64,000 nucleotides of DNA. Origin: DASWJZ01 sp963739005. GTDB lineage: Bacteria > Pseudomonadota > Alphaproteobacteria > Rhizobiales > Afifellaceae. The notes under the pieces are model-generated. The model saw only the letters and a list, made by a program, of their open reading frames with translations, did no database searches and was not told where the DNA came from. A program made the position numbers and the translations under genes. The stretch is from contig CAVTYQ010000001.1 of assembly GCA_963739005.1 (NCBI GenBank), forward strand, positions 186,001-250,000, in the 5' to 3' direction. How positions within the stretch are numbered: the stretch's first letter is position 1; every line of letters begins with the position of its first letter. Positions 32,306-41,341 of the stretch are shown here, piece by piece.

Positions 32306-34206
32306 TGGCGGACGCGACGGCGACACCGAAGGTCTCGGCCGACAGCGGCCGCACGTTCTCCACGCTCTGGAACCTCTGGCCTTATATGTGGCCAGGCGAC
32401 CGGCCGGACCTGAAGTTCCGCGTCTGCATCGCGTTCCTCGCGCTGGTCGCCGCAAAGGTCGTCGGCGTCACGGTGCCTTATTCCTACAAGTGGATCACCG
32501 ACGCGCTGACCGGACAGGCGAGCCCGCCGTCCTACATTCCGCTCCTCATCGCCGCGCCGGTGGCGCTGGTGATCGCCTACAATGTCGGGCGGTTCCTGAC
32601 GACCGGCTTCACGCAGATCCGCGACGCGCTTTTCGCCCGCGTCGGACTGCATGCCGTCCGGCAGCTCGCATTCCGCACCTTCGTCCACCTTCACGATCTC
32701 TCGCTCCGCTTCCATCTGGAGCGGCGGACCGGCGGCCTGTCGCGCATCATCGAGCGCGGGACGACCGGCATCGAGAACATCGTCCGCCACGTCATCCTGA
32801 ACTCGGCGCCGACGGTGGTCGAATTCGCGCTGACCGCCGGCATCGTCTGGCATCAGTTCGGCTTCTGGTACGTGGTGGTGATCGCGGCGACCGTCAGCCT
32901 CTACGTCTGGTTCACGATCCGCGCGAGCGACTGGCGCATCTCGATCCGCCGCGAGATGAACGATTCCGATACCGACGCGCATTCCAAGGCGATCAACTCG
33001 CTTCTGAACTACGAGACCGTCAAGTATTTCGGCAACGAGGGCCGCGAGGCGGAGCGCTTCGACCGCTCCATGGCGCGTTACGAGCGCGCCGCCGTGCGCA
33101 CCTGGGTGACGCTCGCCGGATTGAACCTCGGCCAGGCCGCGATCTTCGGGACCGGTATGGCGATCTGCATGGTGATGTCGGCGCGCGCCATCATCGCGGG
33201 CGAGCAGACGATCGGCGATTTCGTGCTGATCAACGCGCTCCTGATGCAGCTTTCGATGCCCTTGAACTTCATCGGCTTCATCTACCGCGAGATCGTGCAG
33301 GGGCTCGCCGACATCGAAGCGATGTTCAAGCTCCTCGAAGTGCCGGCGGAAGTCATGGACCGCCCGGGCGCGCCGGCGCTTGTCGTCTCCGACGGCGTCA
33401 TCCGCTTCGAGGACGTGCACTTCTCCTACGAGAGCTCGCGGAAGATCCTGAAGGGGCTGACCTTCGAGGTCCCGGCCAACGCCAAGGTGGCCATCGTCGG
33501 GCCGTCGGGCGCAGGGAAATCGACCATCTCGCGCCTGCTCTTCCGTTTCTACGACGTGTCGAGCGGCAAGATCACGATCGACGGGCAGGACATCCGCGAC
33601 GTGTCGCAGGAGAGCCTGCGCGCGGCGATCGGCATCGTTCCGCAGGACACCGTGCTCTTCAACGACACCATCGGCTACAACATCCGCTACGGCCGCTGGG
33701 ACGCCACCGAAGAGGAGGTACGCGAGGCGGCGCGCATGGCGCAGGTGGCGCGCTTCATCGAGAGCCTGCCCAAAGGTTACGACACGCAGGTCGGCGAGCG
33801 CGGGCTAAAACTCTCCGGTGGGGAGAAGCAACGTGTCGCGATAGCGCGCACGATCCTGAAGGGCCCGCCCGTCCTCGTCCTCGACGAGGCGACCTCGGCG
33901 CTCGATACGGCAACCGAGCGCGAAATCCAGTCGGCGCTCGAAGAGGTCGCGCAAAACCGCACGGCGCTCGTCATCGCCCACCGCCTGTCGACGGTGGTCA
34001 ACGCAGACCGGATCATCGTGCTCGAGGACGGCGTGATTGCGGAGCAGGGGACGCATGACGCGCTGCTCGCCCGCGGCGGCCTCTACGCCGCCATGTGGGA
34101 GCGCCAGCGCGAGGTCGACGAGATCGCCGAACAGCTGCGCCGTACGCGCGAAGAGGCGCGCGCCTTCATCCCGCCCGCCTTCGTCCCCGAGGAGGCGGCG
34201 GAGTAG
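32305..34206 (+). CDS. Atm1/HMT1-type ABC exporter (permease fused to ATPase)
   Basis: A 633-residue half-transporter. The N-terminal membrane domain has six helices with the Atm1 signatures (FRTFVHLHDLSLRFHLERRTGGLSRIIERG, DSDTDAHSKAINSLLNYETVKYFGNEGREAERFD, LMQLSMPLNFIGFIYREI). The ATPase domain has Walker A GPSGAGKST, LSGGEKQRVAIART, and Walker B VLVLDEATSALD. Bacterial Atm1 exports glutathione conjugates, including metal-glutathione complexes, and confers metal tolerance; mitochondrial relatives serve iron-sulfur maturation. Coupling to a Cys-rich ArsR regulator favours the metal or thiol-stress role. Confidence 0.92.
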   Translation: MADATATPKVSADSGRTFSTLWNLWPYMWPGDRPDLKFRVCIAFLALVAAKVVGVTVPYSYKWITDALTGQASPPSYIPLLIAAPVALVIAYNVGRFLTTGFTQIRDALFARVGLHAVRQLAFRTFVHLHDLSLRFHLERRTGGLSRIIERGTTGIENIVRHVILNSAPTVVEFALTAGIVWHQFGFWYVVVIAATVSLYVWFTIRASDWRISIRREMNDSDTDAHSKAINSLLNYETVKYFGNEGREAERFDRSMARYERAAVRTWVTLAGLNLGQAAIFGTGMAICMVMSARAIIAGEQTIGDFVLINALLMQLSMPLNFIGFIYREIVQGLADIEAMFKLLEVPAEVMDRPGAPALVVSDGVIRFEDVHFSYESSRKILKGLTFEVPANAKVAIVGPSGAGKSTISRLLFRFYDVSSGKITIDGQDIRDVSQESLRAAIGIVPQDTVLFNDTIGYNIRYGRWDATEEEVREAARMAQVARFIESLPKGYDTQVGERGLKLSGGEKQRVAIARTILKGPPVLVLDEATSALDTATEREIQSALEEVAQNRTALVIAHRLSTVVNADRIIVLEDGVIAEQGTHDALLARGGLYAAMWERQREVDEIAEQLRRTREEARAFIPPAFVPEEAAE

Positions 34207-34247
34207 GGCGGCTTCCCCGGGCACTCGGCATTGTCTATGAGCGCCGG

Positions 34248-34949
34248 ATGTTGCACTCCATCGGCGCCGCCATTCCAAATATCCATCGCGAAGGCTGGCC
34301 CTTCATCATGGGCACGCTGGCGCTTGCACTGGTTTTCGCCTTTCTGTTCACGCCGCTCTTCTGGCTGCTCCTGATCCTTGCCGGGTGGATGGCGATCTTC
34401 TTCCGCGACCCGGTCCGCGTGGTGCCGGTCGCGCCCGGTCTCGTCGTCAGCCCGGCCGATGGGCGGGTCGAGCCGCTCGCCCACGCTGTGCCGCCGCCCG
34501 AGCTTGGCCTCGCCGGCTCGCCGCTTCTGCGCGTCTCGATCTTCATGAACGTCTTCGATTGCCACATTAACCGCGCGCCGGTCGCCGGTCGCATCCTCCG
34601 CATCGCCTACAAGGCTGGTAAGTTCCTGAGCGCCGACCTCGACAAGGCGAGCGAGATGAACGAACGGAACGGGGTCATGCTAGAAGCGGCGGGCGGTCAG
34701 GTCATCGGCGTGGTGCAGATCGCCGGCCTCGTCGCGCGGCGGATCGTCTCCTGGACGCGCGAAGGCGCGTCGGTCGAGGCGGGCGAGCGGATCGGCATGA
34801 TCCGCTTCGGCTCGCGCGTCGACGTCTATCTCCCAGAGGGGTCCACCGTCGTCGCCAATACCGGGCAGCGCGCGATCGCCGGCGAAACGGTAATCGCGCT
34901 GATGCCGGGGACGCCGCCCACGCCGCCCTTCCCGACGCGGCTCGACTAG
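34248..34949 (+). CDS. psd: Phosphatidylserine decarboxylase proenzyme
   Basis: A 233-residue membrane-associated pyruvoyl enzyme making phosphatidylethanolamine. It belongs to the short PSD-A type: helix GTLALALVFAFLFTPLFWLLLILAGW, FFRDPVRVVPVAPGLVVSPADGRVE, IFMNVFDCHINRAPVAG, and the self-cleavage Gly-Ser in MIRFGSRVDVYLP. The ATG at 34248 gives the normal N terminus. It is followed after 5 bp by pssA, which makes its substrate. Confidence 0.95.
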   Translation: MLHSIGAAIPNIHREGWPFIMGTLALALVFAFLFTPLFWLLLILAGWMAIFFRDPVRVVPVAPGLVVSPADGRVEPLAHAVPPPELGLAGSPLLRVSIFMNVFDCHINRAPVAGRILRIAYKAGKFLSADLDKASEMNERNGVMLEAAGGQVIGVVQIAGLVARRIVSWTREGASVEAGERIGMIRFGSRVDVYLPEGSTVVANTGQRAIAGETVIALMPGTPPTPPFPTRLD

Positions 34950-34954
34950 CGCCG

Positions 34955-35783
34955 ATGGCCGGCCTCTTTCCCCCCATCGACCCGGAGGCCAAGCGCGGCA
35001 GGCCGCGACGACGGCTCGTGCCGTTCACCGCCGTCCTCCCGAACCTCGTCACGTTGCTCGGCCTTTGCGCCGGGCTGACGGCGATCCGGATGGCGGTCGA
35101 GCATCGCTTCGACCTCGCCGTCGCGGGGATCATCTTCTCCATCATCCTCGACGGCATCGACGGGCGCCTGGCGCGCTATTTTCGCGCCTCCTCGCGCTTC
35201 GGCGAGGAGCTCGAACTCGCTCGCCGACTTCGTCAATTTCGGCGTCGCGCCGGCGATCTTCGTATTCATATGGAGCCTCGACCATCTCTCCTCGTTCGGC
35301 TGGATCTGCGCGCTTGTCTTCGCGATCTGCACGGGGCTCAGGCTCGCCCGCTTCAACGCGGCGCTGCTTGCGGAGGAGCCGCTCCCCGACTGGCATCGTG
35401 ACTTTTTCGTCGGGGTGCCGGCGCCGGCCGGGGCGGGGCTCGTGATGCTGCCTTTCTTCCTGCAGCGAAGCCAGGCCATCGACTTCAGCAACGCTGCAGT
35501 CGTGGTGGCGATCTACACGATCGTCATCGCGCTCCTGATGGTGAGCCGGCTGCCGACGCTTTCCGGAAAGCGCTTCGGGCAGCGCATCCCGCGCGAGCGG
35601 GTGCTTCCCGTGCTCGTCATCGGCGTCCTCCTCGTCGCTCTCCTCGCGAGCTATCCGTTCTCGTTCCTGGCGACGGCGGCGGTCGCCTATCTCGCGCATA
35701 TCCCGTTTGCATGGCGGGCGCGGCAGCGTGCCGAGGCGAAGGCAATGCCGGCCACCGAGGGCGCTGACGAGCCCGGCGACTGA
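34955..35783 (+). pseudogene. pssA: CDP-diacylglycerol--serine O-phosphatidyltransferase, frameshifted as read
   Basis: PssA makes phosphatidylserine from CDP-diacylglycerol and serine at the inner membrane. The first 85 or so residues (VLPNLVTLLGLCAGLTAIRMAVEHRF, DGIDGRLARYFRASSRFGEEL) and the later part (from VGVPAPAGAGLVMLPFFLQ) are in different frames. Removing one A at about 35213 restores ELDSLADFVNFGVAPAIFVF and gives a 275-residue protein. It also completes the family signature DGxxARx8Gx3Dx3D, whose last two aspartates are lost as read. As this is a core lipid gene beside intact psd, a consensus error is likelier than true loss. Confidence 0.88.
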
Positions 35784-35901
35784 TTTCGCCAAGTTTTCTC
35801 GGCTTACGTCGCAATTTCGCGCGAAAAAGGCGATCCGTCGCCTTGCCGAATACTTTTCCTGTGCTACGCAACAGACGAGAGCGGGGCGCTCGGAGCCGAA
35901 A

Positions 35902-36897
35902 ATGATCCCGAGCCTATTGCGGACGCTGGCAATCAGCGTCGCGGCATTGTTCGTCGTCCATGCCGCAGCGTATGCCGAGGACAAGCTTCGCTTTATCGTC
36001 GTGACGCACGGGGCGGCGACCGATGGCTTCTGGTCGTCGGTCAAGGAGGGCGCGGATAGCGCCGCCAAGGAGGCCGGCGTCAGCGTCGTCTATCGGGCGC
36101 CACCGACATTCGACGTCGACAAGATGGCCGCGCTCGTGGAGGCGGCCGTCAAGGAAGCACCGGACGGCCTCATCGTCTCGATCCCGAACGCCGACGCGCT
36201 TGCGCCGCCGATCCGCGCCGCGGTCGACGCGGGCATCCCGGTGATCACGATCAATTCCGGCTTCGACGTCAGCCATTCGCTGGGCGCGCTGTTGCATGTC
36301 GGGCAGAGCGAATACGACGCCGGAAAGGTCGCCGGCGACACCATGCGCAGCCTCGGGGGCAAGAAGGCGCTTTGCCTGAACCACGAGCTCGGCAATGTCG
36401 GGCTCGACCTCCGCTGCAAGGGCTTTATCGACGGCTTCGCCGGGTCGGTCGAGGTGGTGCCGGTCGATCCCGATCCGGCGAAAGCCGGCAAGACCATCGC
36501 TGACCGGCTGGCCGGGGACACCGACATCGATGCCATCCTCGCGCTCAGCGCGACGAGCGCCGGCGAGCCTGCCGTGGCGGCGGCCAAGGCCCTCGAGGGG
36601 CGCACGGTCAGGGTCGGGACGTTCGACGTCACCGACACCATGCTGAGCGCCATAGCCGATGGGAGCGCCTCCTTCGCCATCGATCAGCAGCCGTTTCTTC
36701 AGGGCTATCTGCCGGTCCAGTACCTTGTGCTCCTGAAGCGCCGCGGCGTCATCCCGGTCTCCAACGTCAGCACCGGGCCGCGCCTCGTCACCATGGAAGA
36801 GGCGAAGCGTCGCCTCGGACAGAGCGACGCGGGCGGCGCCGGCGCGTCGGAGGAGACGGGCGCGCGGGAAGCAAAACCGGAACCCAATGGCGGCTGA
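35902..36897 (+). CDS. Periplasmic sugar-binding protein (RbsB-like, ABC type), orphan
   Basis: A 331-residue protein with a signal peptide (LLRTLAISVAALFVVHAAAYA). It is a type I periplasmic-binding fold of the Peripla_BP_4 family (GFWSSVKEGADSAAKEAGVSVVYRAP, DGLIVSIPNADALAPPIRAAVDAGIPVITINSG, GQSEYDAGKVAGDTM, FAIDQQPFLQGYLPVQYLVL). These bind pentoses, hexoses or autoinducers. No permease or ATPase genes are close, so it either feeds a transporter encoded elsewhere or acts as a sensor partner. A polar tail of about 25 residues (GGAGASEETGAREAKPE) is unusual. Confidence 0.88.
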   Translation: MIPSLLRTLAISVAALFVVHAAAYAEDKLRFIVVTHGAATDGFWSSVKEGADSAAKEAGVSVVYRAPPTFDVDKMAALVEAAVKEAPDGLIVSIPNADALAPPIRAAVDAGIPVITINSGFDVSHSLGALLHVGQSEYDAGKVAGDTMRSLGGKKALCLNHELGNVGLDLRCKGFIDGFAGSVEVVPVDPDPAKAGKTIADRLAGDTDIDAILALSATSAGEPAVAAAKALEGRTVRVGTFDVTDTMLSAIADGSASFAIDQQPFLQGYLPVQYLVLLKRRGVIPVSNVSTGPRLVTMEEAKRRLGQSDAGGAGASEETGAREAKPEPNGG

Positions 36898-37276
36898 CGG
36901 CGTTTCCGGACGCCCCATCGTGGAGTGCGAGAACGTGCGGGAATCCAGCCTGGCCTCTGATCTGATGGCGATCTGCCTCTACGCGCCGCTCGTCGTCTCG
37001 GCGCGCGCGCAAATGCTCCTCTCCGAGATGTTCGTGCCGACCCGGAAGGGTCAGCGCGAGATCGTGCGGATGACGACGGAAAAGCATATCGCCGCCGCGG
37101 AAGTCGCAATGGCGCTGCAGACGTCACTCTGGCACAGCGGCCTCAAGCTCTGGTCGGAGCTCGCGCGCGGCTCGACGAAATCACTGTCCAGCGCGCCCGC
37201 CCTGGCAATGGCGGCGGCCGCCGTTCCGGTTCGCCGACGCGTGCGGCGAAACGCCCAACGACTCTCCGAGCGCTGA
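36887..37276 (+). CDS. Hypothetical protein, 129 residues, overlapping the sugar-binding protein
   Basis: No family recognised. The protein is predicted to be helical and soluble (ASDLMAICLYAPLVVSARAQMLLSEMF, EKHIAAAEVAMALQTSLWHSGLKLWSELARG) with a basic C-terminal tail (RRRVRRNAQRLSER). Its composition and helix pattern recall phasin-like or nucleoid-associated small proteins, but I cannot assign it. The ATG at 36887 lies 11 bp inside the end of the preceding gene, so the two are likely coupled. Confidence 0.65.
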   Translation: MAADGVSGRPIVECENVRESSLASDLMAICLYAPLVVSARAQMLLSEMFVPTRKGQREIVRMTTEKHIAAAEVAMALQTSLWHSGLKLWSELARGSTKSLSSAPALAMAAAAVPVRRRVRRNAQRLSER

Positions 37277-37352
37277 ACTCCGCGGAATTCCGGTTTCGCA
37301 GGCCCGTCGAGGGCGGATTGAATATGACAGCGCCATGAACGCATGATTTCCC

Positions 37353-37841
37353 GTGGCGCAGGAAATCGAACGCAAGTTTCTCGTCGCGAACGACGGCTGG
37401 CGCGCGGGGGCAGATAACGGCCGGCGGCTGCGGCAAGCCTATCTTGCCGCGACCGAGCGCGTTGCCGTTCGCGTCCGCATCGAGCCCGGCGTCGATGCCG
37501 TCCTCACTATCAAGAGCGCCAATCCGGGGCTCTCCCGAATCGAGTTCGAGTACCCTTTGCCGCTTGGCGATGCCGAGCTGCTGACGACGCTGCGCGAGGG
37601 GAGCGTCTTGCAGAAGACGCGCTTCCGGACGCGGCATTCCGGCCGCGACTGGGAGATCGACGTCTACACCGGCGACAACGAGGGCCTCGTCATCGCCGAG
37701 ATCGAGCTCGAGCACGAGGCGGCCGAAGTGGAGCTTCCGCCCTGGGTCGGGCGCGAGGTCACCGGAGAGGCCCGCTACTACGCCTCGCGGCTGGCGCTTA
37801 AGCCGTATCGCTCCTGGGTTGGCGCAGGCGCCCAGGCTTGA
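37353..37841 (+). CDS. CYTH domain protein, probable triphosphatase
   Basis: A 162-residue single-domain CYTH enzyme with the signature EIERKFLV at the N terminus. The alternating basic and acidic strands of the triphosphate tunnel follow (LRQAYLAATERVAVRVRIEPG, FEYPLPLGDAELL, VLQKTRFRTRHSGRDWEIDVYTGDNEGLVIAEIELEHE). Bacterial members hydrolyse inorganic triphosphate or thiamine triphosphate. It starts with GTG. The CHAD gene begins within its last codons, so the pair is a split version of the usual CYTH-CHAD fusion. Confidence 0.92.
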   Translation: MAQEIERKFLVANDGWRAGADNGRRLRQAYLAATERVAVRVRIEPGVDAVLTIKSANPGLSRIEFEYPLPLGDAELLTTLREGSVLQKTRFRTRHSGRDWEIDVYTGDNEGLVIAEIELEHEAAEVELPPWVGREVTGEARYYASRLALKPYRSWVGAGAQA

Positions 37842-37843
37842 CG

Positions 37844-38809
37844 ATGGTGTGGCGGTTCGAGCCCGGTGAAGAGCTGCGGAGCGCGTTCCGCCGGGTGGCA
37901 AAAGAGGAGATCGACAAGATCCGCGCCGGTCTTAGGGCGGGCGAGGCCGACCGCGCTCGGGCCATCCACGAAGCGCGGCAGGGGTTCAAGCGCCTGCGCG
38001 CGCTGGCACGGCTTGCGCGGCCCGCGCTTGGGGCGCGATTTACGGCGGAGAACCGCCGCTGGCGCGACGCGGGTCGGCTGCTCTCCGGCTCGCGCGACCG
38101 CACCGTCCTGATGCAAAGCTTCGAAAAGGCATTGGCGGAGCTTGATCTCGACCTTCCCGCAGCCGCCGCGCGGTCGCTGAGAAAGCGGATCGCCGGCGGA
38201 GGTTCTGTGCCGCCCGCCGGCGATGCCGACGCGAAGGTCGAACACGTGCTTTGCCTCCTCGACACGGCGGCCGGAGAGATCGCCGTGCTCGACTGGCCGA
38301 ACGACACCGTAGTCTTGCTGAAGGGCCTTCGACAAGGGCAGGCGCGACTTCGGAAGCGCTGGAAGAAGGCCGGCAAGCTGCGGTCGCCGGAGGCGCTGCA
38401 TGAATGGCGGAAGAGGGTGAAGGACCAGTCGGCGCAGCTCCGGCTCTTCCGCAGCATCGCGCCGCGCGCGCTGGAAGACCTCAGGAACGACGCCAAGGAG
38501 ACGGCCGAGCATCTCGGTGAGGAGCACGATCTTTGGCTCCTGTCGGAGTGCCTCGCGGCTGAGTCCGTTCCGCCGAGCGTCGAGAAGTCGCGCGACGAGC
38601 TCCTTGCGACGATCAAGAAGCGGCGCGCACTGCTTCGGCGCCTGGCGTTCGCGCAGGGGGAGGGGTTCTCATCGCGGAACGCGAAAAGCTTCGCCGCCGC
38701 TCTCGGCAAGGCCTGGGATGGGGCCACGGCCGGCGCGCGCGGCAAATCGCGGCGCGGCAAGCCGTCTCCGGCCGGGCCCGAGCCGGCCGCTACTTCTCAA
38801 GCAGAGTGA
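37844..38809 (+). CDS. CHAD domain protein, polyphosphate-binding
   Basis: A 321-residue helical protein made of a CHAD domain with conserved histidine/lysine/arginine-rich helices (IHEARQGFKRLRALARL, LHEWRKRVKDQSAQLRLF, EHLGEEHDLWLL). CHAD domains bind inorganic polyphosphate through these basic helices. It starts at ATG 37844, or at TTG 37838 overlapping the CYTH stop. A Lys/Arg/Pro-rich tail ends the protein. Its 3' end overlaps the convergent cyclase gene by 20 bp. Confidence 0.9.
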   Translation: MVWRFEPGEELRSAFRRVAKEEIDKIRAGLRAGEADRARAIHEARQGFKRLRALARLARPALGARFTAENRRWRDAGRLLSGSRDRTVLMQSFEKALAELDLDLPAAAARSLRKRIAGGGSVPPAGDADAKVEHVLCLLDTAAGEIAVLDWPNDTVVLLKGLRQGQARLRKRWKKAGKLRSPEALHEWRKRVKDQSAQLRLFRSIAPRALEDLRNDAKETAEHLGEEHDLWLLSECLAAESVPPSVEKSRDELLATIKKRRALLRRLAFAQGEGFSSRNAKSFAAALGKAWDGATAGARGKSRRGKPSPAGPEPAATSQAE

Positions 38810-41000
38810 AGACGCCGTCCCAGTCGGGCGGCGGCGGGTTGTCGCGCAGGGTCGCGGTCCGCTCGGCGTAGATGTCGTAGAGGGTGTGGAGCACGGGTGG
38901 CACGATCTTCCGCGCCGCCTCGACCGCCTCCGCCGCTTCGGCGAAGCGTGCCGCGCGATAGTGTGCGGTGATGGCGCTGTGGGCCAAGAAGATGCGGCGG
39001 AATTCCTCGCTGCGGGCGAAGGCGTCGTCCCCGAGCATCGTGAAGATCGCGACCGGCGTCGCGCGGCCGACGACGCGGACGAGGTCGACTTCGAGGAGCG
39101 CCAGGTCGGAGGCATGGGCGGCGGTGTTCTCGGTGACCAGAATCTGCAGCCCGTATTGCTTGGTGAGGCTCTCGACGCGCGAGGCGACGTTCACCGAATC
39201 GCCGATCGCCGAATAGTTGAAGCGCTGCGCGGATCCGAGATTGCCGACGCAGCAGATGCCGGTGTTGAGGCCGACGCCGATCTTGATCTTCGTCTCTTCC
39301 GACTTGTTGAGCTCTTCGAGCGCCTTGAACATGCCGAGCGTCGCGAGGCATGCGGCGCGCGGATGTTCCGGCATGGCGAGCGGCGCGTTCCAGAAAGCCA
39401 TGATGGCGTCGCCGATATACTTGTCGATCGTGGCGCCCGACTCGAGCAAAACGTCCGTCATCGGCGTCAGAAAGCGGTTGAGGAGCCCGGTGATCTCCTG
39501 CGGGTTGAGATGCTCGGAGATCGACGTGAAGCCGCGGATATCGCTGAAGAGGAGGGTGATCTCGCGCGTCTCGCCGCCTAGCGCGAGCGCCGCCGGGTCC
39601 TCGGCCAGCCGCTCGACCATCGCCGGCGCCAGGTAGAAGGCAAAGGCGCGGCGCACGAACTGCCGCTCGCGGTCGGTGAGGAGCAGGAGGACCGCGGTCG
39701 AGACCAAGTAGACGCTGAGCACGGAAACGCTGGGCAGGATCGGATCAAGAACCAGGTGGGCGTTGGCGAAGGCGAACCACGAGGTCGCAAGGACGCCCGC
39801 GATGATCACCAGAGCCGCGACCGCACCGAGAAACGGACCAAGCGAGAGCACGGCAATGAGGAGGATCAGCGTCAACAGCACGGCGAGCGCGATCTCCGCG
39901 CCGGGCGCCCAGTCCGGACGCGTCAGAAACTCGCCGCTCAGAATCTGGTCGATGATCTCCGCGTGCACCTCGACGCCGGGCTGCGAGGCGGAACGCGGCG
40001 TCGCCACGAGGTCGCGCAGCCCGACGGCGCTGGTGCCGATCAGCACGATGCGGCCGGAGACGTCATCGACGTGCGTCGCCGCCTTGGCCGGGTCGAGAAG
40101 GTCCGCGGCGTGGATGCGGGGCACGCTTGGGAGGCCGGAGAAATAGATGCGGAATTCGCTCTGCGCGCCGGTCGGCACCTCGAAGTTGCCAACCTTCAGC
40201 GCGGTCATTGCAGGCCGGCCGGTGTCCGCCTCGCCGCTCGCGCCGGTCGCGCGGATCACGAAGGAACTCGCGCTGAGCGCGGTGCGCAGCGCTTCGATCG
40301 AGAGGGCCGGGTAGAGCTTGCCCTGGCTGCGCCCGAGGAGAGGGACCACGCGGACGATGCCGTCGGGGCTCGGCGGAAAGCTGTAGAAGCCGAGGCCGGC
40401 CGCCGCTTCGTTCAACTGCGGCAGATTCGAAAGGCCGCCACTGAAGGTCAACAGGTAGGACTGCGGGTCGGCGCCGGCGAACGCGAAGCCGGCCTTGGGT
40501 GTGGGAAGCGCCGCGTCGCTCTCGTTCGTCAGCACGAAACCCGCGGTTACGGTGTTGCGCTTGAAGGCGGCGGCCAGGAGGTCGTCATTGTCGGTGAGAT
40601 TCGCCGGGAGATCGACCTTGGCGCCGGCGCGCTTCAGGGTCTCCGCGGCGGCGCCGAGGGACGTGCGGTCGGGCTCGGAGAAGACGATATCGAAAGCGAC
40701 CGTGGCGGCGCCAAGCTCGCCCAGGCGGTCGACGATCTCGGCAATCTGGGAGCGCGGCCAGGGCCACTGCCCAATCTCGCGAAGCGATGTTTCATCGATG
40801 TCGACAATCGCAAGCGGCGCGCCGGCTTCTGCGCGCGGCTTCAAGTTCTGGTAAAAGTCAAAGACCAGCGCGCTCAGCCGGTAGAGGACCGGCAAATCCC
40901 CGGCGAACGCAACGAGGACCGCCGCGAGCGCCAGCAACCCGGCGATGCCCACCTGGATGGCGCGCCGCCGGTCGCGCCGCCGAGTCGTGGCCGACTTCAT
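38790..41000 (-). CDS. CHASE2-domain class III adenylate cyclase
   Basis: A 736-residue inner-membrane receptor enzyme. After a first helix (residues 15-33) comes a large periplasmic CHASE2 domain (about 40-340, with FDFYQNLKPR, AIVDIDETSLREIGQWPWPRS, VAFDIVFSEPD, VLIGTSAVGLRDLVATP). Three membrane helices (about 345-450) and a cytosolic catalytic domain (about 480-660) follow. Metal Asp residues are in FSDIRGF and YIGDAIMAFW; the substrate Lys/Asp (TIDKYIGD, SAIGDSVN) and transition-state Asn/Arg (NVASR) are present, so it should make cAMP. It is divergent from a FecR-domain gene, its probable functional partner. A short C-terminal helical region follows the catalytic core. Confidence 0.93.
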   Translation of the reverse strand: MKSATTRRRDRRRAIQVGIAGLLALAAVLVAFAGDLPVLYRLSALVFDFYQNLKPRAEAGAPLAIVDIDETSLREIGQWPWPRSQIAEIVDRLGELGAATVAFDIVFSEPDRTSLGAAAETLKRAGAKVDLPANLTDNDDLLAAAFKRNTVTAGFVLTNESDAALPTPKAGFAFAGADPQSYLLTFSGGLSNLPQLNEAAAGLGFYSFPPSPDGIVRVVPLLGRSQGKLYPALSIEALRTALSASSFVIRATGASGEADTGRPAMTALKVGNFEVPTGAQSEFRIYFSGLPSVPRIHAADLLDPAKAATHVDDVSGRIVLIGTSAVGLRDLVATPRSASQPGVEVHAEIIDQILSGEFLTRPDWAPGAEIALAVLLTLILLIAVLSLGPFLGAVAALVIIAGVLATSWFAFANAHLVLDPILPSVSVLSVYLVSTAVLLLLTDRERQFVRRAFAFYLAPAMVERLAEDPAALALGGETREITLLFSDIRGFTSISEHLNPQEITGLLNRFLTPMTDVLLESGATIDKYIGDAIMAFWNAPLAMPEHPRAACLATLGMFKALEELNKSEETKIKIGVGLNTGICCVGNLGSAQRFNYSAIGDSVNVASRVESLTKQYGLQILVTENTAAHASDLALLEVDLVRVVGRATPVAIFTMLGDDAFARSEEFRRIFLAHSAITAHYRAARFAEAAEAVEAARKIVPPVLHTLYDIYAERTATLRDNPPPPDWDGVFTLLEK

Positions 41001-41341
41001 GCGAGCAATGTCCCCCCGCTCACGCCGCCCGAATGGCAGCAGGTAACCGGGGTTGCCGCATCGCGTAAAGCGCGGCGTATCGCAATGCGGGGATAAGTCA
41101 CGGCCAACGTGCCCCCTGTGCCCGGCGCCGCGCGCGAAGATTGCCGAAGCATCGACCGACCCAGCTCAACAAAAATTGCGTGTCCGGCGCGCTGAGCTGC
41201 TGCGATTACTTGCCTCGGCAAGGAACTGTTAACCATAATAACTTGCTACCCGATTTGTAACAATCTTCGTAAACTGACCTTTGGCTCGCGTGCAGTCTCG
41301 CAGGCCTTTGCCGCGGTACGCGTAAGCGGAGGTGTAGTGTG
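41001..41341. other. Divergent intergenic region between cyclase and FecR genes, 341 bp
   Basis: The left part is GC-rich and holds nothing recognised beyond a palindromic GGGGATAAGTC-type stretch near the cyclase start. The right 170 bp are AT-rich (several TAAC/ATAA and TTGTAAC words) and contain the promoter candidate for the FecR gene. No small gene is apparent. Confidence 0.5.
41210..41239 (+). promoter_or_regulatory. Candidate promoter of the FecR-domain gene
   Basis: TTGCCT (41210-41215), 18 bases, CATAAT (41234-41239) resembles a housekeeping promoter about 100 bp upstream of the gene. A second AT-rich stretch (TTGTAACAATC, about 41256) could serve a later start. Confidence 0.35.
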
